A stretch of DNA of 64,000 nt from Donghicola eburneus. GTDB lineage: Bacteria; Pseudomonadota; Alphaproteobacteria; Rhodobacterales; Rhodobacteraceae. The position numbers and the translations under genes were made by a program. Position 1 is the stretch's first letter. Each line of letters begins with the position of its first letter. Shown here piece after piece: positions 44,135 to 53,030 of this stretch. The notes beneath the pieces are model-generated. The model saw nothing but the letters and a program-made list of their open reading frames with translations. It ran no database searches and was not told where the DNA came from. Location of the stretch: NCBI RefSeq assembly GCF_900115865.1, contig NZ_FOXY01000015.1, positions 1 through 64,000 on the forward strand, read 5' to 3'.

Positions 44135-45282
44135 TCTGGGGTATTTTCGGTCTTCTGACGCTGGTCGCGATCGGAATAGTCCTCTACCCGCTGCTGCTGT
44201 CCAAATCGAACACTCTCACCAGAGGAGATGCGGTACCGGCCATCCTCGCCGATCAGATGCAGGAAATCGAACGAGACATGGACCGCGGTTTGATTTCTGA
44301 ACAAGAAGCTCAAGCAGCCAGACTCGAGATCAAGAAACGGATCCTCGCGACGACCCGCAATTTGGAACCAAAAGCCGGATCGTCCCGTAGTGGTGGCAGA
44401 GGCACTCTTGTTGTCGCGGCGGTCCTCGCGCCGGTTATTGCCGCGGGCTACTACCTGACAATGGGATCGCCGGAGGTGCCTTCAATGGCCTTCGCTGCCC
44501 GTGCAGAGGAGCGCGCACAGACTGATGAAGTGACGGCGCTGGCAATACAACTTCGCGAAAGGCTTATATCCGATCCGACCGGCGGCCCCAGCGAAGGGTG
44601 GATGCTGTTGGGCCAGACCTATCAGCGCATGGGCAGAACAGTTGATGCTGTCGAAGCATTCGAAGTTGTCGCCAAACGGGAGGATGCCACCTCCGCGACA
44701 TTCTCCATGCTGGCGGAGGCTGTCGCGGTTGCCAATGATGGCGTTGTTATTCCACGGGCGAAATTGGCCATTGATCGCGCTTTGGAACTTGACCCATCCA
44801 ATCCTGCGGCAACCTATTTCGAGTCTCTCTACCATCTTCAAAAAGAAGAGACGCGTAAGGCCTACGATCTGCTCGTTTCCCGGCTGAACCAGGAAAAGAC
44901 GTTCGTGCCCTGGATGGAAACATACGTTTTGCAGATCAACCGGATTGCAGCGGCAGCTGACCTCCCGGTCGTCAATCTACCCAGCGGGCCGACATCCCCA
45001 CCCGGCCCGAGTGCGGCAGATGTCGCGGCGGCGTCGGAGATGAATGACGCGGACCGCGCGGAGTTCATCCGATCGATGGTCTCGCGGCTGGCCGAGCGTC
45101 TTGAGGATGAACCGGACGATCTGGATGGTTGGATGCGGCTGGCAAACGCCTATACGGTCCTTGAGGAGCCCGATCGCGCCGTTGAGGCCTACCGCAAGGC
45201 TGAAGCGCTGTTGGAGCAGCAGCCCGCCAGTGATCCTCGGCGTGCGGCGGTCCGTGCCGCGCTTGAGCGGCTCGGCGGCTGA
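44131..45282 (+). CDS. ccmI: CcmI, TPR apocytochrome c chaperone
   Basis: The 383-residue protein has two N-terminal helices, a linker starting at IERDMDRGLISEQEAQAARLE, and TPR-like repeats (EGWMLLGQTYQRMGRTVDAVEAFE, DGWMRLANAYTVLEEPDRAVEAYRKAEALL). It binds apocytochrome c C-termini and feeds the CcmF/H complex. Its start overlaps ccmH by four bases. It is convergent with the DsbD-like gene. Confidence 0.9.
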   Translation: MIWGIFGLLTLVAIGIVLYPLLLSKSNTLTRGDAVPAILADQMQEIERDMDRGLISEQEAQAARLEIKKRILATTRNLEPKAGSSRSGGRGTLVVAAVLAPVIAAGYYLTMGSPEVPSMAFAARAEERAQTDEVTALAIQLRERLISDPTGGPSEGWMLLGQTYQRMGRTVDAVEAFEVVAKREDATSATFSMLAEAVAVANDGVVIPRAKLAIDRALELDPSNPAATYFESLYHLQKEETRKAYDLLVSRLNQEKTFVPWMETYVLQINRIAAAADLPVVNLPSGPTSPPGPSAADVAAASEMNDADRAEFIRSMVSRLAERLEDEPDDLDGWMRLANAYTVLEEPDRAVEAYRKAEALLEQQPASDPRRAAVRAALERLGG

Positions 45283-45310
45283 CTGCTGGTCGGTGTCCCG
45301 CCCGGGCAGG

Positions 45311-47440
45311 TCACTCCTGTCCGGCAACCTTTGCGGAAACATCCCGACCGCTGGCTTGCGCCAAGGCGTCCATCACGGCTTCGGTTGTTAGCAATTCGGA
45401 CAGCACAATGCCGTTCGGTGCCGATGGTCCGTAGACGGCATTGAAGGGGATGCCGTATCTGCCGAAACTCTCAAGGTAGCGGGAAATGCGCGTGTCCGGG
45501 CGTGTCCAATCTGCCTGCATCGCCGTGACTCCAGGCGCTTCAAGCGCGCTCCGGACTGGCTCCCGGTCGATGACAAGTGTCTTGTTCGCTTTGCAAGTCA
45601 GGCACCAGTCAGCGGTCACATCGACAAAAACGACCTCTCCTGCGGACACGCGTTTCGCTATGTCCGAACGATCAAATGCGATCCAAGCCATTGCCAACTG
45701 CGGCGTCGAACGCGCAGGTGCTGATTGCTGCAAGAGAGGACCTGCGGCAATGGCCAGGACAAGGCTGGCTATGGCAATAGACCACCTGAACTGGGACTGC
45801 ACATTCGGGAGAGATAGTATCAGAACGGCGAGACCGGACAACGCCGCGACCGCGATGACAGACACAAACCCGGCGACACCGTCGAGCACCCAGAACAGCC
45901 ACACGGCGGTTGCAAGCAACAAGACCCCCATGACGCTTTTGATGACCAGCATCCATCGACCAGGCTTAGGCATGAATGCGACCAGACGCGGGAACGCGGC
46001 GATGACGAGATAGGGCAGGGCGAGGCCGAACCCGAGGCTCGAAAAGACTATGAGGATGTCCAAGCCACGCCCGGCCAAAGCAAAGGCCACAGCGGTGCCG
46101 AGGAACGGTGCCGAACAAGGCGTCGCCATGACGGCACCGAACATGCCAGTGAAAAAGTCGGCGGAATACCCGTTGCGTCCACCGGCCCCTGCAAGCCGCG
46201 TTTGAATGCCGTGTGGAAGGGCGAACTCGAACGCTCCGAACAGATTTGCCGAAAAGACGAGCAGAACAGCGATCATCACCGCAAGAAACAGCGGGCTTTG
46301 AAACTGCAGACCCCACCCGACGCTGAGGCCTGCCGTCTGGAGCGCCCAGAGGACGAGCGCCAGACCCCACATGAACGTCATGATGCCGGCGCTGGCAGCG
46401 ACGAAACCGAACCGGACACGGGTTGTGTCGTGATCGGTGTGTTTGAGCACAGACGACACCTTGATGGACAGCACCGGCAGCACGCAGGGCATCACATTCA
46501 GGATCAATCCGCCCAGCAGCGCGATCGCGGCAATCCAGATCAGTTCCATCATGTCCGGTGTCGTGGCGGCCAGCTCAAAGGGTGGTGCTATTCCTTGCGC
46601 CACGCGATCCGCGATGATCGTGAAGGCCCGGTTCTCGCCGTCGGTGACGGTAATCGACGGAGCCACTGTCACATCCGTATTCGACGAGAGGATCGGCAAG
46701 CGCGCCCAAAGCAAACGATCCTCTTCTCCCAAACGGATATCGGGTTTGCCAAGCGCAACACCCATACCCAGTTCGGGAAACACATCCGGCGACTGGAGTG
46801 GTTCATCGACGCGAAGGCTGACGATCAACTCCGTGAGGTCTTCGTCGATGAAGGCATTTGCCTCGCTGACGCCGCTCGTCTTGGCCCCTTCGGGGACGCG
46901 CTCGGAAAACGTACCGATCAGCCCAGCCGAAGTGCTGTCGATGACGTTGCCCCGTCCGAGGCGAAGTGACAGGTCAAACTCTTCCGGGACACAGACATTG
47001 GAGCACACCAGCAGTTTGACCTGCGCGGAAAGAGTCACAGGTGCGCCGGGATCTTCGAGCGTTATGCGCAGCGGAAAGACGACTTCACCCGCATAACCAA
47101 AATTTTCGATGCCGAAGGCGGTGAAGCGCGTCGGGGCGGGCCACATGAATTCGACATCTGCGACGTTTTCGGAACCGCTCCATTCGACCGAAGGCGGTAT
47201 TCCCACCTCGCCCGCCGACCGCCAATAGGTCTTCCAGTTTTCGTTCAGTTGAAGGTGAAGCCCGGCTGACAGAGTCTGTGTGTTCTCGGGAACGCCGTCC
47301 TGTACACTAATGAGATGCGCGGTGAGTGGCGCGCTCTGGTATTCAGCAGAGGTTGCTGCCGCGACACTTCCAGAGACAACGGCCAGGAGCACGAAGGGAA
47401 TAAGCAAAACCCGTCGCAGGATCAAAAGGCAATCGATCAA
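45311..47440 (-). CDS. DsbD/ScsB-like transmembrane thiol reductase
   Basis: The 709-residue protein has a signal peptide, an N-terminal periplasmic domain with LLVCSNVCVPEEF, an eight-helix DsbD core (NVMPCVLPVLSIK and ATPCSAPFLG) and a C-terminal thioredoxin domain with active site WCLTCKANK. It carries electrons from cytoplasmic thioredoxin to periplasmic thiol proteins. The long N-terminal domain is of the ScsB kind, linked to copper tolerance. It is the last gene of the small minus-strand operon from 48026. Confidence 0.9.
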   Translation of the reverse strand: MIDCLLILRRVLLIPFVLLAVVSGSVAAATSAEYQSAPLTAHLISVQDGVPENTQTLSAGLHLQLNENWKTYWRSAGEVGIPPSVEWSGSENVADVEFMWPAPTRFTAFGIENFGYAGEVVFPLRITLEDPGAPVTLSAQVKLLVCSNVCVPEEFDLSLRLGRGNVIDSTSAGLIGTFSERVPEGAKTSGVSEANAFIDEDLTELIVSLRVDEPLQSPDVFPELGMGVALGKPDIRLGEEDRLLWARLPILSSNTDVTVAPSITVTDGENRAFTIIADRVAQGIAPPFELAATTPDMMELIWIAAIALLGGLILNVMPCVLPVLSIKVSSVLKHTDHDTTRVRFGFVAASAGIMTFMWGLALVLWALQTAGLSVGWGLQFQSPLFLAVMIAVLLVFSANLFGAFEFALPHGIQTRLAGAGGRNGYSADFFTGMFGAVMATPCSAPFLGTAVAFALAGRGLDILIVFSSLGFGLALPYLVIAAFPRLVAFMPKPGRWMLVIKSVMGVLLLATAVWLFWVLDGVAGFVSVIAVAALSGLAVLILSLPNVQSQFRWSIAIASLVLAIAAGPLLQQSAPARSTPQLAMAWIAFDRSDIAKRVSAGEVVFVDVTADWCLTCKANKTLVIDREPVRSALEAPGVTAMQADWTRPDTRISRYLESFGRYGIPFNAVYGPSAPNGIVLSELLTTEAVMDALAQASGRDVSAKVAGQE

Positions 47441-47497
47441 GATACCTACTTCCTTCCCATATTTTCCGCAGATTTCGCCAGGACGGCGGAAATTGCG

Positions 47498-47722
47498 TCA
47501 AAGTCCACCTGTGGCAAAACCCTGACGACCGTCCGCACAGACAATTCGCGCAACGCCAGTCGCAGAAGATGAAAGGGTTCGACACCCATCCGGCAGAAGG
47601 TCTGACGCTTGCTTCGTGGACACGATAGCGCCGCGATCCGAGCAGTCTTCAAGACTTCCTGCACATCCCCCAAGCATGAAACCCGACAACAGCAACGCGC
47701 CTACGCGTACCTTCCCGCGCAC
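47498..47722 (-). CDS. small lipoprotein, 74 aa
   Basis: A GTG at 47722 lies one base after the upstream stop, suggesting coupling. The product has a lipobox (SGFMLGGCAGS) and a short mature part with three further Cys (EDCSDRG, PDGCRTL, RIVCADG). No clear ribosome site is visible and the family is unrecognised, so this is tentative. Confidence 0.45.
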   Translation of the reverse strand: MRGKVRVGALLLSGFMLGGCAGSLEDCSDRGAIVSTKQASDLLPDGCRTLSSSATGVARIVCADGRQGFATGGL

Positions 47723-47723
47723 A

Positions 47724-48026
47724 TCACGGCCTGTCGCGGACCACGACTGGAATCGCGGAGGTTATGGGCTCGGTCGTTTCCTCGATAGTATCCTTTGCCT
47801 TGTCGGAATGGCACGATTTTCCCATGAACTTGTGCATCACGAGATGCGCCCCAACGCACAGCAGGAGCGGGGCGAAAGCCGCTGCATTGCCCCACATGCC
47901 CGCCAATGTGCCGCCGGCAAGAAAAAACCCCGCAACGGGCAGCAGCATGACGACGCAACACGCCATCATACCATAATGCATGAGCCTGTCCGTGATCGGC
48001 TTTTTTCTGTGGCTGTGGTGGTCCAT
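47724..48026 (-). CDS. small His/Cys-rich membrane protein (DUF2933-like)
   Basis: The 100-residue protein has an N-terminal MDHHSHRKK tail, two membrane helices (MMACCVVMLLPVAGFFLAGG and APLLLCVGAHLVMHKF) and a MGKSCHSDK segment. This resembles the small DUF2933-type proteins of copper/silver loci. It is the first gene after a CueR-like promoter and precedes the ScsB-like reductase gene. Function is unknown. Confidence 0.65.
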   Translation of the reverse strand: MDHHSHRKKPITDRLMHYGMMACCVVMLLPVAGFFLAGGTLAGMWGNAAAFAPLLLCVGAHLVMHKFMGKSCHSDKAKDTIEETTEPITSAIPVVVRDRP

Positions 48027-48054
48027 GACACCCTCTTTGTCTCGTTCCCGGCGT

Positions 48055-48085
48055 CATTTGCGACCCTCCAGCAGGGTAAGGTCAA
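48055..48085 (-). promoter_or_regulatory. CueR-like promoter of the DsbD/ScsB operon
   Basis: On the minus strand TTGACC (48085-48080) and CAAATG (48060-48055) have a 19-bp spacer with the imperfect dyad ACCCT-GCTGG-AGGGT. The -10 is poor. It abuts the divergent response-regulator box at 48087, so the two regulators may act back to back. Confidence 0.55.
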
Positions 48086-48086
48086 G

Positions 48087-48106
48087 GATACAAATGGATA
48101 CACTTC
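48087..48106 (+). promoter_or_regulatory. putative response-regulator box of the cytochrome/oxidase operon
   Basis: GATACAAATGGATACACTTC is the best match to the tandem 10-bp repeat: both half-sites read GATACA. It lies 75 bases before the L,D-transpeptidase start and would control the operon 48182-53762. Confidence 0.68.
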
Positions 48107-48181
48107 TCGCGGCCTTGTCAGGTTGCCTGATGCCGGGTCTCCCGTAAAAGACATGTACAAACCGTAGGCTAGGAGTGTGTC

Positions 48182-48742
48182 ATGACGACATCGCGAAACA
48201 ACAAGATCAATCGACGAAGCCTGTTGGGGTATGCGGCTGTCGCTTTGGTTGCACCAAGCGTGGTTCGAGCCGAAACCATTCGCCGCAACATTTCTTCTTT
48301 CCGAGTTCATGACTGGCAAGATCACTTCGACGCACTCGGAAAGGGGATCATCATCTCCGATACCGTGACGAAGGCGCTCCAGCATTGGACATCAGATGGC
48401 GAAATGCGGATCTACCCAACGTCCGTTCCGCTGACCGACGAACTCACCAAACGCGGTTACACCGAAGTGGTGGAAAAACGCAAAAACCCCAGCTGGGCGC
48501 CAACGCCCTCCATGCGGGAACGCAATCCGGAATGGCCGGCTCGTGTCGAGGGGGGTGATCCGGACAACCCATTGGGTACTCGTGCACTGTACCTGTCGTG
48601 GCAGTACTACCGTATTCACGGGACACAGGATACGCGCAAGATCGGCCGCCGGTCGTCAAACGGCTGCATCGGCCTGTTCAACGCACAGATCGAGGAAGTC
48701 TACGAGCGGGCACCTGTCGGCACTCAAGTCAAACTCATCTGA
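48182..48742 (+). CDS. Tat-exported L,D-transpeptidase
   Basis: The 186-residue protein has a Tat-like signal (NRRSLLGYAAVALVAPSVVRA) and the YkuD active site HGTQDTRKIG followed by SSNGCIGL. It is the intact relative of the pseudogene at 29953. It is the first gene of the cytochrome/multicopper oxidase operon, 29 bases before the cytochrome gene, and lies behind the putative response-regulator box. Confidence 0.88.
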   Translation: MTTSRNNKINRRSLLGYAAVALVAPSVVRAETIRRNISSFRVHDWQDHFDALGKGIIISDTVTKALQHWTSDGEMRIYPTSVPLTDELTKRGYTEVVEKRKNPSWAPTPSMRERNPEWPARVEGGDPDNPLGTRALYLSWQYYRIHGTQDTRKIGRRSSNGCIGLFNAQIEEVYERAPVGTQVKLI

Positions 48743-48770
48743 CCGAACGGGCAAGGCGGAAGATACAGGC

Positions 48771-49229
48771 ATGGACAAATTGACTGCGCTGATTGGTGCC
48801 GTTTTTGTTATCGGCGGGGGTTTTGCCGTTTGGCAGTTCGTTGGAGCGGAAGATACAGCGGTTGGCCACTCCATGACGCCACCCGACACAAGTGAGATCG
48901 CTGAAGGCGGCCCGATCGTTCAGGTCCAGCTGCCTTCCCAACTCTCGCAACAGGCGGCGCTTGGAAAGAGCATATTCGAGGCAAAGTGTTCCGAGTGTCA
49001 CGGCGAAAATGCCGCCGGTCGCAACGGTGTTGCGCCGCCTCTCGTGCACAAGATCTACGAACCGAGCCACCATTCGGACATGGCTTTTGTTCTGGCAGCT
49101 CAAAACGGCGTCCGTGCACATCACTGGAATTTCGGTAATATGCCTAAGATCGAGGGATTGACCCAAGGAGACGTCAAGATGGTGGCCGCCTATGTCCGCG
49201 AATTGCAGCGGGCCAACGGGATCAACTGA
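48771..49229 (+). CDS. monoheme cytochrome c, membrane-anchored
   Basis: The 152-residue protein has an N-terminal helix (IGAVFVIGGGFAVWQFVGA) and one heme motif CSECH (FEAKCSECHGENAAG), with a likely axial Met in GNMPKIEGL. It is a class I-type periplasmic electron carrier. Its stop overlaps the start of the next gene (TGATG). Partner oxidase or reductase is inferred to be within this operon. Confidence 0.9.
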   Translation: MDKLTALIGAVFVIGGGFAVWQFVGAEDTAVGHSMTPPDTSEIAEGGPIVQVQLPSQLSQQAALGKSIFEAKCSECHGENAAGRNGVAPPLVHKIYEPSHHSDMAFVLAAQNGVRAHHWNFGNMPKIEGLTQGDVKMVAAYVRELQRANGIN

Positions 49230-49555
49230 TGCGTTGGTCGAAGACGAACCGATGGATTCTGTCGGCCATTTTCGGCCTTTTCCTTGTAGTTCTCGGGGTG
49301 CCAGAGGCGCCGGTATATCATGGTGAAACGTCGTTGGGGCAGGAATACCATGGTCACGAAGACGCAGGGCCATGGACCGAGGCCTCTGGCCACTGCCATC
49401 CAGGCCTCGATTGTTCTGTCCCGGCAGCGTTATTGCTTCAGCCGAACATGGCGTACGAGCCTTCTTTTCTGAAAGCCGTCATGCAAGACGGCGCGACCCA
49501 ACGAACCGAGTTGCGCCCCACCAGCGATCCTCCACCGCCGCGACGGTGGGTCTGA
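49229..49555 (+). CDS. exported protein of unknown function, 108 aa
   Basis: The protein has a hydrophobic N-terminal signal (WILSAIFGLFLVVLGVPEA) and a His/Cys segment (YHGHEDAG..., SGHCHPGLDCSVP) that could bind metal. The C-terminus is proline-rich. Its ATG overlaps the cytochrome stop, so it is translated with it. The family is unrecognised. Confidence 0.6.
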   Translation: MRWSKTNRWILSAIFGLFLVVLGVPEAPVYHGETSLGQEYHGHEDAGPWTEASGHCHPGLDCSVPAALLLQPNMAYEPSFLKAVMQDGATQRTELRPTSDPPPPRRWV

Positions 49556-49598
49556 TTTCACATCGCTCGAAAAGCAGACCCAAAGAAGGATCGAAGAC

Positions 49599-50192
49599 AT
49601 GAAAAAGACGACTATCGTAGCGGCAGTGTTGATTGCAGGTACTGCGGTCACGGCATTCGCGCATAGCGGTGCCACCGGCATCGTGAAAGAGCGCATGGAT
49701 GCCATGCTTGCAATGGGGAAGGCGGTCAAGACCGTGGCCCCGATGATGCGGGGCGAAACGGCCTATGACGCAGAAACAGTGCGCGATGCCGCGCGCCTGT
49801 TCCAGCAGCACGCCGGTGAGAGCATGACAAAGCTGTTCCCAGAGGGCACAGGGGGCATGCCCTCGGAAGCCAAGGACGAGGTGTGGACCGACTGGGAGCG
49901 CTTCGCGGCATTGGCAAGTCAGCTGGAAGAATACTCTGAGGGCCTGGAACGCGCAGCCGACAATGGATTGGGCGGCATGAGCGGCAATACCTCCATGGAT
50001 GGCGCCTCGATGATGGGCGGCGGGTCAATGATGGGAGGCGATACAACCATGATGGGCGGGAGCACGATGATGGGCCGAGGCGACATGATGGATGCGGCCG
50101 CCATTGCCGAAATGCCCGCCGACGCAGCATTCGCGATGACGACCCAGGTCTGTTCCGCATGCCATGAACGCTTCCGGGCGGAAGAAGACTGA
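49599..50192 (+). CDS. cytochrome c'-type protein with Met-rich insertion
   Basis: The 197-residue protein has a signal peptide, helices of the cytochrome c'/c556 type (GIVKERMDAMLAMGKAVKTV) and a C-terminal heme site CSACHERFR. Just before the last helix is a stretch of about 40 residues rich in Met (repeats of MMGG, MSGNTSMDG) that normal family members lack. It resembles Cu(I)-binding Met segments of CueO/CopA-type proteins. It is probably a copper-binding periplasmic cytochrome. Confidence 0.85.
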   Translation: MKKTTIVAAVLIAGTAVTAFAHSGATGIVKERMDAMLAMGKAVKTVAPMMRGETAYDAETVRDAARLFQQHAGESMTKLFPEGTGGMPSEAKDEVWTDWERFAALASQLEEYSEGLERAADNGLGGMSGNTSMDGASMMGGGSMMGGDTTMMGGSTMMGRGDMMDAAAIAEMPADAAFAMTTQVCSACHERFRAEED

Positions 50193-50194
50193 CC

Positions 50195-51112
50195 ATGCGC
50201 CGGTTCTTGACACTCGTCAGCGGGGCCGCCGTGCTGGGCGCGGCCAGCCTCGGCGTCGTGATTGCATGGCCTGTCGGCAGTGCAGTGACTCCGATTGCAA
50301 TAGAGGGCAATGTCGACCGGGGCGCATATCTGGCGCGCGCCAGTGGGTGCATTGCCTGTCATACCAATTTTGAAGCGGGCGGCGCACCACTTGCCGGAGG
50401 GGCGCCGCTCGAAACCCCGTTCGGAACGTTCTACCCGCCCAACCTGACGACAGACCCGGAACATGGCATGGGCGAATGGACGGCAGAACAGTTCGCAAAA
50501 GCCGTGCGGCAAGGCATCGGCCCCGATGGAACGCCGTACTATCCGTCTTTCCCGTACACCTTCTATGCGGATTTTTCTGATCAGGATATCGCTGACCTCT
50601 GGGCGGCGTTTCAAACCGTGCCGCCCGTGGACGAGCCTGCACCAGAAAATGATGTCAGCTTCCCATTCGACCAACGATGGGGGCTGAAGCTCTGGCGAGC
50701 GGCGTTCTTCTACGATCCGGATACCGAACCGATTGAAGGGCGAAGCGACGCATGGAATCGAGGACGGGAATTGGTGCGCGGTGCGGCACATTGCGGAGCC
50801 TGCCATACGCCGCGCAATCTTGCGGGAGGCCGCGATATCGGTGCTTCCTTTGCAGGCAACGCCCAGCTTCCCGGTGGCAGCAAGGCCCCCGCGATACGGC
50901 CAAAAGACCTGGTCAAAAATGACTGGACGGTTTCAAACCTCGCTTATGCGCTCCAGACCGGCATCACCCCTTCGGGCGATGCTTTCGGCGGCAGCATGGC
51001 GGAAGTGGTTCGCGAGGGAACTCGGTTTCTGACACCTGCCGATCGCGAAGCGATGGCGCTTTTCCTGCTGAACAAGTACACGGTCGAGGCGGAGAACCCC
51101 GCGTCGAACTAA
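50195..51112 (+). CDS. diheme cytochrome c
   Basis: The 305-residue protein has a signal peptide and two heme motifs, CIACH (ASGCIACHTNFEAGG) and CGACH (AAHCGACHTPRNLAGG). The fold resembles the cytochrome subunit of alcohol or gluconate dehydrogenases and similar redox chains. It starts two bases after the c'-type gene. In this operon it probably takes electrons from the copper oxidase or passes them to the terminal chain. Confidence 0.9.
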   Translation: MRRFLTLVSGAAVLGAASLGVVIAWPVGSAVTPIAIEGNVDRGAYLARASGCIACHTNFEAGGAPLAGGAPLETPFGTFYPPNLTTDPEHGMGEWTAEQFAKAVRQGIGPDGTPYYPSFPYTFYADFSDQDIADLWAAFQTVPPVDEPAPENDVSFPFDQRWGLKLWRAAFFYDPDTEPIEGRSDAWNRGRELVRGAAHCGACHTPRNLAGGRDIGASFAGNAQLPGGSKAPAIRPKDLVKNDWTVSNLAYALQTGITPSGDAFGGSMAEVVREGTRFLTPADREAMALFLLNKYTVEAENPASN

Positions 51113-51118
51113 CACCAC

Positions 51119-51139
51119 GCGGGGGCAACACGCCCCCGC
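51119..51139 (+). terminator. GC-rich hairpin between diheme cytochrome and oxidase genes
   Basis: GCGGGGGC (51119-51126) pairs perfectly with GCCCCCGC (51132-51139), followed only by TTTC. It may be a partial terminator or an mRNA-stabilising intercistronic hairpin that tunes expression of the following gene. Confidence 0.55.
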
Positions 51140-51155
51140 TTTCTCGAGGATCGAA

Positions 51156-52550
51156 ATGAGACAAACACGTCGGGATTTCTTGCGCCATGCAACACTGGCG
51201 GCCTGCGCGGCGGCCATCCCGCAGTCGGCTTTTGCCGCGACCCCGTTCGAGGACCTGATTGCCAAGGTTGCACGTCGACAGCTTCTTCCGGACACCTACC
51301 CGGAAACAGAGATCTGGGGCTATGACGGCCTCGTTCCGGCCCCGGAAATCAGGGTCACACAAGGCGATCGGGTGCGTCGCAGGTTTCGCAACGAGGTACC
51401 CGATCCCAGTTCGGTTCACTGGCACGGAATCCGGATCGACAACGCGATGGATGGCGTTTCAGGGCTGACCCAAGAGGCCGTAGCGCCGGGTGGAACCTTT
51501 GACTACGACTTCGTCGTACCGGACGCGGGCACCTATTGGTATCACGCGCATAATCGCTCATACGAGCAGGTCGCGCGTGGTTTGCGCGGTGCTTTGATCG
51601 TCGAAGAGGCCAATGGACCGGACATCGACCGCGAGGAAGTCATCGTTCTGGAGGACTGGTTGCTCGATCCCGAAAGCGGGCAGCTTTTCGACAATTTCGA
51701 GCAGCCTATGATGATGAGCCACGGTGGACGCATCGGCAACTTTATCACGACCAATGGGCGCTATGAACTGACCTTGTCCGCGAAGCGCAACGAACGCATT
51801 CGCTTGCGGATCATCAACGCAGCAAGCGCGCGGATTTTCCCGCTGACGCTCTCGGGGTTGAGTGGCTGGAGGGTGGCCGTCGATGGAATGCCAATCGGCC
51901 AACCCCAGCAGATTGACGGTGAGTTGATCCTCGGCCCGGCACAGCGCGTCGACTTAATTGTGGATGTGACCGAAGATGAAGGCGGCACCGCCCAATTGCT
52001 TCGCATCGGCGATGATGATCAACTGACCCCGTTGGTGAGTTTTCTGGTCAACGGCACAGCCAGTTCAGTACCAAGAGGCAAGCCACTGCCGTTGCCGCCG
52101 AACCCCGCGGCACACGCCCCGGACCTTGCCGATGCGCGTGATTTGCGACTGGTCATGTCCGGCGGGGCAATGGGGCGAATGCAGTCCGCATTGCTTGGCG
52201 GGGAACGTCTTGGATTCCGTCAGCTTGCCCAAGCGGGCAAATTCTGGGCCCTGAATGATGTCGCCGAAATGACCGACACGCCATTGGCCGATCTATCCCT
52301 GAACGAGCCGGTGCGCTTGAAGATCGAGAACCAGACCGTGTTCCCACATGCGATGCACCTGCACGGAATGCATTTCCGTGAGCTGCGCCCCGACGGCGCG
52401 TTCGGACCGATGCGCGACACGATCCTGTTGGCTGGCAACGAGTCCCGCGAGATCGCCTTTACGGCGGACAATCCCGGCAAGTGGCTGTTCCATTGCCACA
52501 TGCTCAGCCACGCCGCGTCCGGCATGACAACCTGGATGCGGGTCACATGA
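51156..52550 (+). CDS. Tat-exported multicopper oxidase
   Basis: The 464-residue laccase-like enzyme starts with a Tat signal (TRRDFLRHATLAACAAA). It holds all four copper motifs: HWHGIR, WYHAHN, HAMHLHGMHF and HCHMLSHAASGM. Multicopper oxidases of this kind oxidise Cu(I) or organics and reduce oxygen to water in the periplasm. It is convergent in function with the CopA efflux pump. A paralogue lies at 59558. Confidence 0.92.
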   Translation: MRQTRRDFLRHATLAACAAAIPQSAFAATPFEDLIAKVARRQLLPDTYPETEIWGYDGLVPAPEIRVTQGDRVRRRFRNEVPDPSSVHWHGIRIDNAMDGVSGLTQEAVAPGGTFDYDFVVPDAGTYWYHAHNRSYEQVARGLRGALIVEEANGPDIDREEVIVLEDWLLDPESGQLFDNFEQPMMMSHGGRIGNFITTNGRYELTLSAKRNERIRLRIINAASARIFPLTLSGLSGWRVAVDGMPIGQPQQIDGELILGPAQRVDLIVDVTEDEGGTAQLLRIGDDDQLTPLVSFLVNGTASSVPRGKPLPLPPNPAAHAPDLADARDLRLVMSGGAMGRMQSALLGGERLGFRQLAQAGKFWALNDVAEMTDTPLADLSLNEPVRLKIENQTVFPHAMHLHGMHFRELRPDGAFGPMRDTILLAGNESREIAFTADNPGKWLFHCHMLSHAASGMTTWMRVT

Positions 52551-53029
52551 GGTATCTCGTTTGGTCCGTTCCGATCACTGTTGTCGCAGCCGCTTTCACC
52601 TATTGGCTCTCGACCAGTGCATCCTCGGATGTCGGCAGCGCGTCCAAGGCGGAGAGCTCCGACATCCAAGAAGGCGCGTTGCTCTACGCAGACAACTGCG
52701 CGTCTTGTCATGGCGCAAATCTGGAAGGCCAGCCGGAATGGCGAACGCCCGGCGCGGATGGGCGCCTGCCAGCACCACCGCATGATGAGACGGGTCACAC
52801 CTGGCATCATCCTGACAGCCTGCTCTTCGATTACACAAAACTGGGGGGTGCGGCGCTTCTGGCGCGTCAGGGTGTCGAATACGACAGCGGAATGCCGGGT
52901 TTCGCAGACGTGCTGACCGACCAGCAAATTCACAACATCCTGGCCTTCATCCGGTCCACCTGGCCAGACCGCGTTCGCGAAGTCCAGGCCGCGCGGACAG
53001 AAGCCGACGAACAACGGGGAGATAATTAA
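52547..53029 (+). CDS. monoheme cytochrome c
   Basis: The 160-residue protein has an N-terminal helix and one heme motif CASCH (NCASCHGANLEGQ), with a Met ligand candidate in SGMPGFADVLT. ATG 52547 overlaps the oxidase stop (ATGA). It is probably the electron donor or acceptor of the oxidase module. Confidence 0.9.
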   Translation: MRYLVWSVPITVVAAAFTYWLSTSASSDVGSASKAESSDIQEGALLYADNCASCHGANLEGQPEWRTPGADGRLPAPPHDETGHTWHHPDSLLFDYTKLGGAALLARQGVEYDSGMPGFADVLTDQQIHNILAFIRSTWPDRVREVQAARTEADEQRGDN

Positions 53030-53030
53030 A

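Noticed and set aside
49980-50090. possible tandem DNA repeat (ATGATGGG-like units)
   Set aside because: It is the coding sequence of the Met-rich loop, with imperfect units that vary in length; better explained as protein-level repetition.
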